NCBI GenBank assembly: GCA_030065575.1
Contig: JASJDZ010000012.1
Span: 1-41,351, forward strand
DNA from: Acidimicrobiia bacterium
GTDB lineage: Bacteria; Actinomycetota; Acidimicrobiia; Spongiisociales; UBA5794
Reading direction: 5' to 3'
Length of the DNA stretch: 41,351 bases
The position numbers and the translations under genes were made by a program. Position 1 is the first letter of the stretch. The number at the start of each line of letters is the position of its first letter. Below, piece by piece: positions 6,119 to 14,370 of the stretch. The notes beneath the pieces were generated by a model. That model was not told where the DNA came from. It searched no databases and was given only the letters and a program-made list of their open reading frames with translations.

Positions 6119-7453
6119 TCACATCAAGTCCAGGATGTTCTTCTCGGGCTTCTTGGCCTCATCCGCCGCCTGGGCAGCAGCAGCCTGGGCGTGCCGGTGT
6201 ACGGCAACTGGCACCAGCACGGCCGAGATGTAGATGACCTGAATGGCGAGCGCCAACAGTCCGGCGATGGTGAGACCCAGTGACACCGGGATGACCGGTA
6301 GCACCGGAATCAGGGCTCCCATTACCCACGCAACCTGGAAGAAGGTCTCCGCATTGGTGAAGGCACGGCCTCTCCCCTCCTCCGGCACCGTCGCTTGCAG
6401 AAGACCGTCAAAACCAAACTTTGCCGTGCCCCAGGCGAAGCCGGCGGCAGCAGCCAGAAACGCCGCAGCCGGAAGCCCAAACACCTGAGCGGCCACGAAC
6501 GCCGCTCCTGCCTCAATCGCCAGCCCGGTAACCACCATCGGCTCTTCGGACAGTCTCCGGTTCAGGATCGGGGTCACAAAGGCGGCAACCAGGTAGCCCA
6601 AACCGGCGGCCGCAAGCAGCGCTGAGAAGTCGGCGATGGGCGCGTTCTCGTCGCGGAACTCAAATGCCACCAGTAGCAGCAGGAATCCGTTGAGAAACCT
6701 GACTCCTGCGGTGGCAAAGCGAGCCAGACGCACGTCGCGTGGGGCGCTGGCTCGCTTTCGAGCCGTTGTCGCCTTGCGAGACCGATCGCGTTCGATGCGC
6801 AGTGGAGGAAGGCCGACTGCAGACAGCGCCGACCACACATACACGAGCACAGCGAGAATGAGGGTGAGGGAAGGATGACCGAATCCAACACCAAGCAGAC
6901 CGAACGGCACGACCAGTGCGCTGCCCACCAATCCGATCCGGGCCAACTGGGCGTTGCCGGAAACCAGATCTGACGGGTCGTCGAGGACAATGGGCACCAC
7001 GCTCGAGCGGCTGATTCCGTGGAACCGGGAGAGAACCAGCAGGATGAACGCGACCGGGAAGAGCATGAACGTGTTGAGCCAGACGGCGAGTGCGACAGCT
7101 GCGGCGGCACGCAGCGCAGAGCTGACAACCAGGCCACCTCGATAGGCACCGGGAAAGCGAGCGAAGAACCCTCCCAGGAAGGGACCGATGAGGCCGAACG
7201 GAGCCAGGGTGATCAGCAGATAGAGCGCAACGTTGTCGCGGGCTTCAGTTGATGGAACCGAGAAGAACAGGGTGCTGCCCAGAGCCATGGCAACGAGGGT
7301 GTCACCCGCCGTCGCCCCGGCGTGTGACTGGGCGAGACGACGGAACCCCGGGCCTCGCGAGGTGAACATGATCCCCAGCTGGCGCAGCAGAGTCTTCACA
7401 ACCGTCTGCGCTCGCCCAGGCTTCTCTTGCGCGGTCGGTGGCGGCGACGTCAC
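6119..7453 (-). CDS. MFS-type transporter
   Basis: A protein of 444 residues with about twelve hydrophobic segments in two blocks, separated by a basic cytoplasmic loop (RIERDRSRKATTARKRAS, about residue 222-240). This is the layout of a major facilitator carrier. The N-terminal 45 residues are cytoplasmic and basic. The C-terminal tail is Ala/Gln-rich and charged (AQAAAAQAADEAKKPEK). The typical MFS motif A is not clear, so the substrate cannot be guessed. The start is a GTG at 7453 without a good ribosome binding site. The gene converges on hflX. Confidence 0.75.
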   Translation of the reverse strand: MTSPPPTAQEKPGRAQTVVKTLLRQLGIMFTSRGPGFRRLAQSHAGATAGDTLVAMALGSTLFFSVPSTEARDNVALYLLITLAPFGLIGPFLGGFFARFPGAYRGGLVVSSALRAAAAVALAVWLNTFMLFPVAFILLVLSRFHGISRSSVVPIVLDDPSDLVSGNAQLARIGLVGSALVVPFGLLGVGFGHPSLTLILAVLVYVWSALSAVGLPPLRIERDRSRKATTARKRASAPRDVRLARFATAGVRFLNGFLLLLVAFEFRDENAPIADFSALLAAAGLGYLVAAFVTPILNRRLSEEPMVVTGLAIEAGAAFVAAQVFGLPAAAFLAAAAGFAWGTAKFGFDGLLQATVPEEGRGRAFTNAETFFQVAWVMGALIPVLPVIPVSLGLTIAGLLALAIQVIYISAVLVPVAVHRHAQAAAAQAADEAKKPEKNILDLM

Positions 7454-7523
7454 ATACTGAAGTTAGCGCAAGGCAGACCAGATCTGGCGCTCCAACAACT
7501 ACCGGCGTTCGGCCTTCTTGCCT

Positions 7524-7546
7524 GCAGTTCGATGCCATCGAACTGC
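7524..7546 (-). terminator. hairpin after the HIT gene
   Basis: GCAGTTCGAT-GCC-ATCGAACTGC: a perfect 10-bp stem with a 3-base loop just downstream of the HIT-family stop codon. Confidence 0.6.
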
Positions 7547-7556
7547 GAAGGGAATC

Positions 7557-7982
7557 TCATTCCCCGGCGACCTCCGGATACTCCAGCGCCCTGAGTGCAG
7601 CCCGCACCCGATCTGCCGCAGCATCGAGGTCGTTCGGGTCGGGGGCCAGGTTGGCATTGTCGGCGTCGAGGTCGTGCATCCCCTCCATTGGAATCACGTG
7701 GATATGGGCGTGCGGCACTTCGAGGCCGGCGATCATGAGCCCGACCTTCTTCGGCTTGAAGCCCAGATCGAGCGCCGTACCGATCTTGCGGCTCACTTCC
7801 ATGAGATGCCCCATCAGGTCGGGGTCGAGGTCGATCCAATGGTCCACTTCTTCCCGGGGTACGACCAGAGTGTGCCCGGCGGCCATCGGGTTGATAGAAA
7901 GGAACCCAACACAGCGTTCGTCCTTCCAGACAAAACGAGCCGGCAACTCACCGTTGATGATCATCGTGAATACAGAAGACAT
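7557..7982 (-). CDS. HIT-family nucleotide hydrolase/transferase
   Basis: A 141-residue histidine-triad protein. The signature H91-A-H93-I-H95-V-IP is complete and follows the usual N-terminal half (FLSINPMAAGHTLVVPREEVDHW). HIT proteins hydrolyse or transfer nucleotidyl groups on substrates such as adenosine phosphoramidates or dinucleoside polyphosphates; the true substrate is unknown. The Asp/Asn-rich segment after the triad (HDLDADNANLAPD) is typical of the actinobacterial subgroup. The start is the ATG at 7982, without a strong ribosome binding site. It lies 98 bp downstream of the PhoH gene, with a hairpin in between. Confidence 0.92.
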   Translation of the reverse strand: MSSVFTMIINGELPARFVWKDERCVGFLSINPMAAGHTLVVPREEVDHWIDLDPDLMGHLMEVSRKIGTALDLGFKPKKVGLMIAGLEVPHAHIHVIPMEGMHDLDADNANLAPDPNDLDAAADRVRAALRALEYPEVAGE

Positions 7983-8014
7983 GGGGTGAGGGTAGCTGGC
8001 TGCTGCAAGCAGCT

Positions 8015-8039
8015 TGGGGTTCGCTGAGATCGAACCCCA
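8015..8039 (-). terminator. hairpin after the PhoH gene
   Basis: TGGGGTTCG pairs with CGAACCCCA around a 7-base loop (9-bp stem). A second, smaller hairpin (CTGCT-GCA-AGCAG) follows at about 8000-8012. Confidence 0.5.
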
Positions 8040-8080
8040 CCACCCAGGGCAGGTCGGCGGAACTCTCGACCGGCTCCTGC

Positions 8081-9391
8081 CTAGAGAATGCTGGCTGCCA
8101 GCTCGGCAAGGGGGCTGCGTACTGACTTCTCCAGGGTGATATGCCCAAACAGGTGCTCACCCTTGAGCTTCTCGATCAGGGCGGCCAGCCCGCCGAACGG
8201 TGAGATATACGGATTGTCGACCTGGCTCAGGTCTCCGCAGAAGACCACCTTAGAACCGCTGGCGATCCGGGTCAGGATCACCTTCAACGTCGGATACTCG
8301 AGGTTCTGTGCCTCGTCGATGATCACCAACTCGTCGGTGATCGATCGCCCGCGTAGGTAGGTCACGGCAGCCATCTCAATGACATTGCGCTCCATCAACT
8401 CGTCGATGGCACCTTTGGCGGACTGTGGATCACCGCTGAACAGCGCATAGAGATTGTCGTGAACGGCCGCCATCCACGGAGCCAGCTTCTCGTCGAGATC
8501 ACCGGGGAGGAACCCGATCTCCTGGCGGCCCACCGCGACCAGTGGCCGGTATACAGAGATCCGACGATAACGGCCGGCTTCGATGGTCTGTTCCAGCGCT
8601 GCAGCCAGAGCAAGAAAGGTCTTGCCGGTGCCGGCGACGCCCATCATGCTCACCGCAGTGACATCGGGGTCCATCAGCATATCCAGGGCGAACGCTTGCC
8701 GGACGTTCTTGGATTCGATGCCAAACGCCTGCCGCGACCCCGGCACCCGAACGATCGTGGTGCCCCCAACCGTGTCGATCACCCGACCGACAGCCGATTG
8801 CGAACCCATGGCCTTGAGGATCACGTACTGGTTGACAAAGAGGTCTTGGCTGGGAAGCGAAGCTTTTCCTTCTGCGTACAGCTGATCGATCAATGCGGCC
8901 TCGACGTCGATCTCGGCAACACCGGAATACGACTCATCTACGGGCACTGTGTCGGCGCGATAATCCTCGACCTCAACACCGAGCTGCGCACCCTTGATCC
9001 GCAGCGATGCATCCTTCGTGACGAGCACCGTCTTGTCCCCGCCATCAACGAGGTTGAGGCAGGTCGCCAGAATGCGATGATCCGGCGTCGCCGGATTCAA
9101 GACGTTGGGCAGCCTGTCGGAATGGGTGCCGTTGAGCTCGATTCGTAGGGTTCCCCCACTGTCGAGCTGCACCGCAGTACGCAAACCTCCCCACTCCGAC
9201 GCCCCCAAGCTCTCCAGTGTTCTGATCGCACGACGGGCGTTCGCACCAACCTCGTCAACTCGAGTCTTCTGACGATCGAGCTCCTCTACAACAACGAGGG
9301 GAAGAACAACATCGTGTTCATCGAATCGGAGCAATGAGAGGGGGTCGGCGAGCAGAACACAAGTGTCAAGGACGTAGGTTTTTCTCGTCAC
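8081..9391 (-). CDS. PIN-PhoH fusion ATPase (PhoH2/YlaK type)
   Basis: A two-domain protein of 436 residues. The N-terminal PIN-type nuclease domain (about 1-150) has acidic residues in YVLDTCVLLADP, VVVEELD and TPDHRILATC. The PhoH ATPase domain (about 230-436) has Walker A GVAGTGKT, Walker B ELVIIDEAQN and sensor FCGDLSQVDNP. PhoH2 proteins are described as RNA-processing helicase/ribonucleases. I take the GTG at 9391 as the start because AAGAAGAGG precedes it and the PIN domain begins at once; the longer frame opens only with a TTG at 9424. The gene diverges from gpsA. Confidence 0.9.
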   Translation of the reverse strand: MTRKTYVLDTCVLLADPLSLLRFDEHDVVLPLVVVEELDRQKTRVDEVGANARRAIRTLESLGASEWGGLRTAVQLDSGGTLRIELNGTHSDRLPNVLNPATPDHRILATCLNLVDGGDKTVLVTKDASLRIKGAQLGVEVEDYRADTVPVDESYSGVAEIDVEAALIDQLYAEGKASLPSQDLFVNQYVILKAMGSQSAVGRVIDTVGGTTIVRVPGSRQAFGIESKNVRQAFALDMLMDPDVTAVSMMGVAGTGKTFLALAAALEQTIEAGRYRRISVYRPLVAVGRQEIGFLPGDLDEKLAPWMAAVHDNLYALFSGDPQSAKGAIDELMERNVIEMAAVTYLRGRSITDELVIIDEAQNLEYPTLKVILTRIASGSKVVFCGDLSQVDNPYISPFGGLAALIEKLKGEHLFGHITLEKSVRSPLAELAASIL

Positions 9392-9517
9392 CCTGGCCTC
9401 TTCTTTAGCTACCTGGCTACCCAAGACTCACCGCCTTCGGGTCGAAAAGCAAGGACCTACATGTCTACTGTCGGCAGAACACCAACGCTTTGTAAGCAGG
9501 ACTTTGGGAGGGTTCTC

Positions 9518-10528
9518 ATGCGGATCGCGGTGATTGGGGCGGGATCCTGGGGCACAGCCGTCGCCGACATGGTCGGGCGCAAGCAGCCGGTGACGCTGTG
9601 GGCTCGCCGTGAGGAGCTGGTTGAGGCGATCAACACGACCCGGACCAATCCGGACTATCTGCCGGATCACTCATTGTCCGAGGGCGTCACCGCCTCGTCG
9701 GATCTCGAGCAGACACTGGCTCGGGCTGAGGCGATAGTGATGGGCGTCCCGTCTCACGGTTATCGCTCTGTTCTGGAGCTCGGCTCGGCTCGAATCGCCC
9801 CCGACACTCCAATCATCAGTCTCGCCAAGGGCGTAGAGCGTGACAGCCTCATGCGGATGACGGAGGTCACCGCCGACGTACTACCCGGCCACAGACGGGA
9901 CCGGATCGGGGTACTCACCGGACCCAACCTCGCCCGCGAGATCGTCGCCGGACAACCTGCAGCGACCGTCATCGCACTGGAGGACGAGAGAGCTGCAAAG
10001 GGCCTGCAAGAGGTCTTTGTGAACCCGAGCTTCCGGGTATACACGAACACCGACGTCATCGGCAGCGAATCGGCAGGGGCGCTCAAGAATGTGATGGCAA
10101 TTGCGGCTGGGATGGCCCACGGCTTGGGCTTCGGAGACAACACGATGGCGACTCTGATCACCCGCGCACTTGCCGAGTTGACCCGCCTGGGGATAGCCAT
10201 GGGCGGTCGGCCACTCACGTTCGCCGGCCTGGCCGGTATGGGTGACCTCATCGCCACCTGTATGAGCTCGCAGAGCCGCAACCACACCGTTGGATATGGG
10301 CTGGGACAGGGCAAGAAGCTCGACGAGATCATCGCCGAGATGAACCAGGTGGCCGAAGGGGTCAAGTCGACCCCCGGCATTCTGGCGCTCGCCGACCGTC
10401 ACCAGATCGAGATGCCGATTGCGATACAGGTTGCCCGGGTGCTCTACGAGGGGGCGAGCCCGCTCGAAGCCGTGTCGAACCTGATGGGCCGAGCCGCCAA
10501 GCCGGAGACGCATGGCATCGGCGGATGA
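9518..10528 (+). CDS. gpsA: glycerol-3-phosphate dehydrogenase [NAD(P)+]
   Basis: GpsA reduces dihydroxyacetone phosphate to sn-glycerol 3-phosphate for phospholipid synthesis, in the cytoplasm. The 336-residue protein begins with the Rossmann motif IGAGSWGTAVA. The family signatures GVLTGPNLAREI and SAGALKNVMAIAAGM (with the catalytic Lys) follow, then LAGMGDLIATC and the C-terminal QVAEGVKSTPG. The length is normal. The ATG at 9518 has a strong ribosome binding site (GGGAGGG). The frame upstream is open, but the Rossmann strand starts here. A strong terminator follows, so it is probably monocistronic. Confidence 0.96.
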   Translation: MRIAVIGAGSWGTAVADMVGRKQPVTLWARREELVEAINTTRTNPDYLPDHSLSEGVTASSDLEQTLARAEAIVMGVPSHGYRSVLELGSARIAPDTPIISLAKGVERDSLMRMTEVTADVLPGHRRDRIGVLTGPNLAREIVAGQPAATVIALEDERAAKGLQEVFVNPSFRVYTNTDVIGSESAGALKNVMAIAAGMAHGLGFGDNTMATLITRALAELTRLGIAMGGRPLTFAGLAGMGDLIATCMSSQSRNHTVGYGLGQGKKLDEIIAEMNQVAEGVKSTPGILALADRHQIEMPIAIQVARVLYEGASPLEAVSNLMGRAAKPETHGIGG

Positions 10529-10546
10529 AACCGCCCTCCTCATAGC

Positions 10547-10592
10547 TTCTGGCGTCCCGCGCAGGAACATATTCCGCTCTGGGACGCCAGAA
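10547..10592 (+). terminator. terminator after gpsA
   Basis: TTCTGGCGTCCC (10547-10558) pairs perfectly with GGGACGCCAGAA (10581-10592): a 12-bp stem with a 22-base loop. Confidence 0.6.
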
Positions 10593-10638
10593 CGCAGCAA
10601 CGCTCCTGTTCAGCTACCGACACTTATATTTAAATCGC

Positions 10639-10684
10639 TTGAACATAATCTCGGTCGGTGATATATTCATATCAGTTGAACATA
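10639..10684 (+). promoter_or_regulatory. promoter with duplicated TTGAACATA motif
   Basis: In an AT-rich island, TTGAAC (10639-10644) is followed after exactly 17 bases by TATATT (10662-10667), a good sigma-70-type promoter for the small ORF and regulator gene downstream. The 9-mer TTGAACATA occurs at 10639-10647, over the -35, and again at 10676-10684, around the expected transcript start. This looks like a repressor site pair, perhaps for the winged-helix regulator in the same operon. Confidence 0.6.
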
Positions 10685-10695
10685 GAGGAGTCGAC

Positions 10696-10884
10696 ATGTT
10701 GTACATCAACAACCCAGCAGCACTAGTAGCAATCGAGCAGGACCGGCGCAGCGATCTCGGCATGCACATGACATCAGCCCACGACACCACGGCTGTCGAC
10801 ACGACGGCCCCGAAGGCTGTCATGTCCCGGTCGGTCCGCATTGGTTTCCGCAGAGTGGCCCCCGTCCGATACGCTGCGTCGTAG
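10696..10884 (+). CDS. small unknown protein, first gene of a regulator operon
   Basis: A 62-residue frame with a clear ribosome binding site (AGAGGAG) before the ATG at 10696, placed behind the promoter at 10639-10667 and ending 18 bp before the winged-helix gene. The product starts MLYINNPAALVAIEQDRRSD, is polar and ends basic (VRIGFRRVAPVRYAAS). There is no membrane segment and no recognised domain. The signals argue for a real gene. It might be a peptide partner or a leader controlling the regulator gene, but nothing in the sequence shows which. Confidence 0.55.
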   Translation: MLYINNPAALVAIEQDRRSDLGMHMTSAHDTTAVDTTAPKAVMSRSVRIGFRRVAPVRYAAS

Positions 10885-10902
10885 GACACCACCGGAGAAC
10901 TC

Positions 10903-11499
10903 GTGACCTCAGAACCAATGCCGGATCTACCTGACGTTCCGGACCAAATGACGATCGATAGCACCGCCCAACTGGAGGCGCTTGGCTCCCCCATGCGCAT
11001 GCGGATCCTGAATGCGGCTCGCAAACCGCGGTCAGTGCGAGATATCGCCGAAACGCTCGACGTGCCGGCCACCCGGCTGTACTACCACGTGAATCTCCTC
11101 CACGCTCACGGCTTTATCGAGATCGTCCACACACGCAAGAGCGGTGCCCGACTAGAAAAGCTATACCGCGTCAGAGGCAAGTCGCTCGTGGTCGGAGACA
11201 AGCTCGCCAAAAGCGTTGAGGACCCCGCCATGACTGCGCGCGCGCTGACCGCAGTGGTGCTGGAGCCTGCTGTCCTCGAGGCGGAGACGGCCGTCATCAA
11301 TCGGTTGACCGGCGAGCCGGAACAACCCCTCGGCCTCGGCCGATCGCTTGCGGTCCTATCCCCCGATGAAGCCAAAGCCATCTCGGAGAAGATCGAAGCT
11401 CTGATCAGAGATCACCTCGCCGATCACAACGATTCCGATCATCCCGACGCTCAAACCTACGCCTTCACCTTCACCTTCCTCCCCACTGCGCCGATCTAG
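10903..11499 (+). CDS. ArsR-like winged-helix transcriptional regulator
   Basis: A protein of 198 residues. A winged helix-turn-helix (HTH_20/ArsR type) covers about residues 20-95 (LEALGSPMRMRILNAA...SVRDIAETLDVPATRLYYHVNLL...GFIEIV). The C-terminal half of about 100 residues is unassigned and presumably handles dimerisation or ligand. No Cys metal site of the ArsR/SmtB kind is visible. The start is a GTG at 10903 with CGGAGAA upstream. It is co-transcribed with the small ORF, and the duplicated TTGAACATA sites at their promoter suggest autoregulation. Confidence 0.85.
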   Translation: MTSEPMPDLPDVPDQMTIDSTAQLEALGSPMRMRILNAARKPRSVRDIAETLDVPATRLYYHVNLLHAHGFIEIVHTRKSGARLEKLYRVRGKSLVVGDKLAKSVEDPAMTARALTAVVLEPAVLEAETAVINRLTGEPEQPLGLGRSLAVLSPDEAKAISEKIEALIRDHLADHNDSDHPDAQTYAFTFTFLPTAPI

Positions 11500-11734
11500 G
11501 GCTTCTCGAGCGTTGGGCAGTCTCCCGGCCGGCCGAGCTCACCAACTCCGGTAAGGCGACAGTTCTCGCCTCCTCGCAGCCGGCAACCAATACCCGCAGC
11601 TTGTCGAGCATCTCGCGATCAATGTCCTCCCCCAAACGAGCGCTGCGGTTCAACATCGCCTCGAGGAGCCTGGCGGCTCTCTCCCGTTCGTGTACCGCCA
11701 GTCGGAAATCGAATGCGTCTGTACCGGATGCCAT
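11471..11734 (-). CDS. small hypothetical protein
   Basis: An 87-residue frame starting with the ATG at 11734. The product is largely helical and charged (HERERAARLLEAMLNRSARLGED) with a basic C-terminus. Its last 29 bases overlap the end of the convergent regulator gene. Codon use is compatible with coding, but no ribosome binding site or homologous family is recognised. It may be real; I cannot assign a role. Confidence 0.4.
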   Translation of the reverse strand: MASGTDAFDFRLAVHERERAARLLEAMLNRSARLGEDIDREMLDKLRVLVAGCEEARTVALPELVSSAGRETAQRSRSPRSAQWGGR

Positions 11735-11799
11735 ACCACGGGTACGACAACAGTGAAGGCCCAGAAGTTCTGGTTCGTCTTTCGAGCTCTCAAAATGGG

Positions 11800-12396
11800 C
11801 TAGGCCGGTCGCAGGAAACCGCGACGAGCTGTCTCCACACGTTCCCGGGCATCACATTCCGGAAGGTGGTCATTGACGATGCCCATGGCCTGCATGAACG
11901 CGTACACCGTGGTGGGGCCAACAAAGCTGAAGCCGCGGTTCTTCAGATCCTTAGCCAGGGCCGTGGACTCAGGCGTCGTCGCATCCCTAATCGAAGTTGG
12001 TCGGTCGGGCTCATACGCCCAAACCAGGGCACCCAAAGAGCCCAACTCCTGGATGACTTCGAGTGTGCGCTTGGCGTTGTTGAGCGTCGACTCGATCTTG
12101 CCGCGATGGCGAATGATCGCGGCATCGCCGAGCAGGCGGTCAACGTCGGCCCTCCTCATCGCAGCGACCCGCTCGATGTCGAAGCCGCGGAACGCCGACC
12201 GGAACCCCTCCCTTCTCTCGAGGATGGTCAGCCAACTCAGCCCGGCCTGGAAGCCCTCGAGGCACAGCTTCTCAAAGAGAAGCGTGTCATCGTCGACCGG
12301 CATTCCCCATTCGTCATCGTGGTAGGTGCGGTAGATGTCCGGCGAGTCTGCCCACCAGCAACGCGCTACCCCGTCATCACCGACCAGGACATCCAT
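11800..12396 (-). CDS. tag: DNA-3-methyladenine glycosylase I
   Basis: Tag removes 3-methyladenine from alkylated DNA as the first step of base excision repair. The 198-residue protein has the family hallmarks: the zinc ligands C13, H26, H177 and C181 all present (RCWWADSPD, YRTYHDDEWG, NDHLPECDARE), the LCLEGFQAGLSWLTIL segment, and NRGFSFVGPTTVYAFMQA in the C-terminal part. Length and start (ATG at 12396) fit the family. It is a single gene, divergent from the surface protein gene to its right. Confidence 0.95.
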   Translation of the reverse strand: MDVLVGDDGVARCWWADSPDIYRTYHDDEWGMPVDDDTLLFEKLCLEGFQAGLSWLTILERREGFRSAFRGFDIERVAAMRRADVDRLLGDAAIIRHRGKIESTLNNAKRTLEVIQELGSLGALVWAYEPDRPTSIRDATTPESTALAKDLKNRGFSFVGPTTVYAFMQAMGIVNDHLPECDARERVETARRGFLRPA

Positions 12397-12519
12397 GGCG
12401 GCAGCGTACCTCCCTAGAACGCGATATTTAGTAACAAAAACTCGTCCGGCTAGCCGACCCGCTTCGTACTGTTTATGGAGAGGCGGATGGGGGTGTCCGC
12501 CGTGGAGAAGGAGACTTCC

Positions 12520-14310
12520 ATGAGACGACGTTCAATTCTCGTTCTCGCCGCCCTGATGATCGCTTCACTGATGACCGCTGCTCCCGCAGTAGCAGCAGGT
12601 CATCTCGACGCGCGATTGACAGTTGTTCACGGTATTCCCGACACTCCTGTCGACATCTATGTGAACGGCGCGAAGACGCTCGAGAACTTCCAGCCGGAGA
12701 CGGTCACCGACCCGATCCCGCTCGAGTCCGGCTCGTACGACATCGACATTTACACGGTAGGCGACGGTCCTGCGGTAGCAGCCATGCCGGTTCTATCGAC
12801 CGAGCTACAGCTGCCTCCAGGGGGCAATGTCACTGCGGTGGCGCACCTGACCGACACTGGAGGGCTGAAGCTGTCGGCCTTCCTCAACGACACCACGGCC
12901 ACTCAGGTCAATGACGCTCGCCTGGTTGTTCGCCATCTGGCAAACGCACCGGCGGTCGACATCATTGCCAACGGCAGCCTGGCTCTGTTCGAGAACGTCA
13001 CCAACCCCAACGAGGGTCAACTTGACGTTGCTGCCGGTACCTACGGCGTCACCATCAATGCCGCCGGCACGGACACCGTCGCATTCAACGCAGGCGATCT
13101 CACCCTTCCTGAAGGCAAGAGCACCATCGTCTACGCGGTTGGTGACCTCGGCGCTGGGTCTTTCACACTGCTCATCCAGAGCATTGACCTCCCGATGGCC
13201 GCCGCCAACGGCGTTGCCACGGTCGTTCACGGCGTGCCCGGACTCGTCGTCGATGTCTACCTGAATGGCAATCTCACCATCCCCAGCTTTGCCCCCGAGA
13301 CCGTTCTCGGTCCGCTCATGCTGCCGGCAACTGACTACGACATTGCCATCTACCCGGCCGGTGCCAATCCGCTGGCTACGAAGCCGGCGATTTCGGCTGA
13401 GACCAGCCTCCCGGCTGGAGCCAATGCCTCGATCGTCGCCCATCTCGACGGGAGCGGCATTCCGATTGTCACCGTGTTCGTCAACGACCTAAGCGAGATT
13501 GCGGCCGGCGAAGCCCGATTGGTGGTCCGCCACACAGCGTTCGCTCCGGCGGTTGACATCATCGCCAATGGCAGCCTGGCTCTGTTCGAGAACGTCACCA
13601 ACCCCAACGAGGGTCAAATCGACGTTGCTGCTGATACCTACGGCGTCACCATCAATGCCGCCGGCACCGACACCGTTGCGTTCAACGCCGGTGACGTGAC
13701 TCTGCCCGAGGGCCAGAGCACAATCGTCTACGCAATCGGCGACCTCAACGGCGGTACCTTCACCCTGGCGATCCAGGCGATCCCGAACCTGGGCCCCGAC
13801 GGCTGGTTCGGCGATGACAACTTCAGTGTGCACGAAGAGGACATCAACAAGATCGCTCTGCTGGGCATTACAAAGGGCACCGGCCCCGACACGTTCAGCC
13901 CGAGCGACTCGGTAACCCGTGGTCAGATGGCTGCGTTCCTCAACAGGGCGCTCGGTCTGAACCCGAGCGCAGTCGACTTCTTCACAGATGACGACTCGTC
14001 GATCTTCGAAGCAGACATCAATGCGATTGCCGCTGCCGGCATCACGAAGGGCACCAGTGCTGCGACGTACAGCCCGAACGATCCGGTGACCCGCGGTCAA
14101 ATGGCAGCTTTCCTGGTGCGGGCGTTCAATATCCCGCCCAGTGCGGTCGATGCCTTCACAGACGATGACGGCACCCTGTTCGAAGCCGAGATCAACGCAC
14201 TCGCTGCGGCCGGCATCACCAAGGGGACCAGTGCTACCACGTACAGCCCGGATGCGCCGGTAACCCGTGCGCAGATGGCCACCTTCCTGGTCAGGGCGTT
14301 GGGACTCTAG
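12520..14310 (+). CDS. secreted DUF4397 protein with three S-layer homology repeats
   Basis: A 596-residue exported protein. A Sec signal peptide (MRRRSILVLAALMIASLMTA, cleavage near AVAA) is followed by two tandem DUF4397 modules of about 199 residues each (about 25-230 and 230-425). Three SLH repeats follow (about 430-596), each with the pattern D-DD--FE-DI--IA--GITKGT---TYSP---VTRGQMA-FL-RA. SLH repeats anchor proteins to cell-wall polymers, so the DUF4397 part is displayed on the surface; its role is unknown. The ATG at 12520 follows GGAGAAGGAGA. The hairpin GGCGGA-TCCGCC (12482-12501) lies in the leader. A 16-bp-stem terminator follows the gene. Confidence 0.9.
   Translation: MRRRSILVLAALMIASLMTAAPAVAAGHLDARLTVVHGIPDTPVDIYVNGAKTLENFQPETVTDPIPLESGSYDIDIYTVGDGPAVAAMPVLSTELQLPPGGNVTAVAHLTDTGGLKLSAFLNDTTATQVNDARLVVRHLANAPAVDIIANGSLALFENVTNPNEGQLDVAAGTYGVTINAAGTDTVAFNAGDLTLPEGKSTIVYAVGDLGAGSFTLLIQSIDLPMAAANGVATVVHGVPGLVVDVYLNGNLTIPSFAPETVLGPLMLPATDYDIAIYPAGANPLATKPAISAETSLPAGANASIVAHLDGSGIPIVTVFVNDLSEIAAGEARLVVRHTAFAPAVDIIANGSLALFENVTNPNEGQIDVAADTYGVTINAAGTDTVAFNAGDVTLPEGQSTIVYAIGDLNGGTFTLAIQAIPNLGPDGWFGDDNFSVHEEDINKIALLGITKGTGPDTFSPSDSVTRGQMAAFLNRALGLNPSAVDFFTDDDSSIFEADINAIAAAGITKGTSAATYSPNDPVTRGQMAAFLVRAFNIPPSAVDAFTDDDGTLFEAEINALAAAGITKGTSATTYSPDAPVTRAQMATFLVRALGL
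12951..13080 (+). repeat. internal repeat copy 1 of the DUF4397 gene
   Basis: This segment is nearly identical at DNA level to 13548-13677, 597 bp downstream (199 codons), with a run of about 50 identical bases across the codons for LALFENVTNPNEGQ. Confidence 0.85.
13548..13677 (+). repeat. internal repeat copy 2 of the DUF4397 gene
   Basis: Second copy of the repeat at 12951-13080, in the same frame, inside the second DUF4397 module. Confidence 0.85.
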
Positions 14311-14324
14311 GCACACATAGCCAA

Positions 14325-14359
14325 CGATTGAGGGACGGGCAGTGCCCGTCCCTCAATCG
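14325..14359. terminator. strong bidirectional terminator
   Basis: CGATTGAGGGACGGGC pairs perfectly over 16 bp with its complement around the loop AGT, between two convergent genes. The right side is followed by CGTTTC. Confidence 0.8.
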
Positions 14360-14370
14360 CGTTTCAGCGC

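Noticed and set aside
12805-14316. Long minus-strand frames opposite the DUF4397-SLH gene
   Set aside because: They mirror the repeats of the plus-strand gene, lack ribosome binding sites and have no domain.
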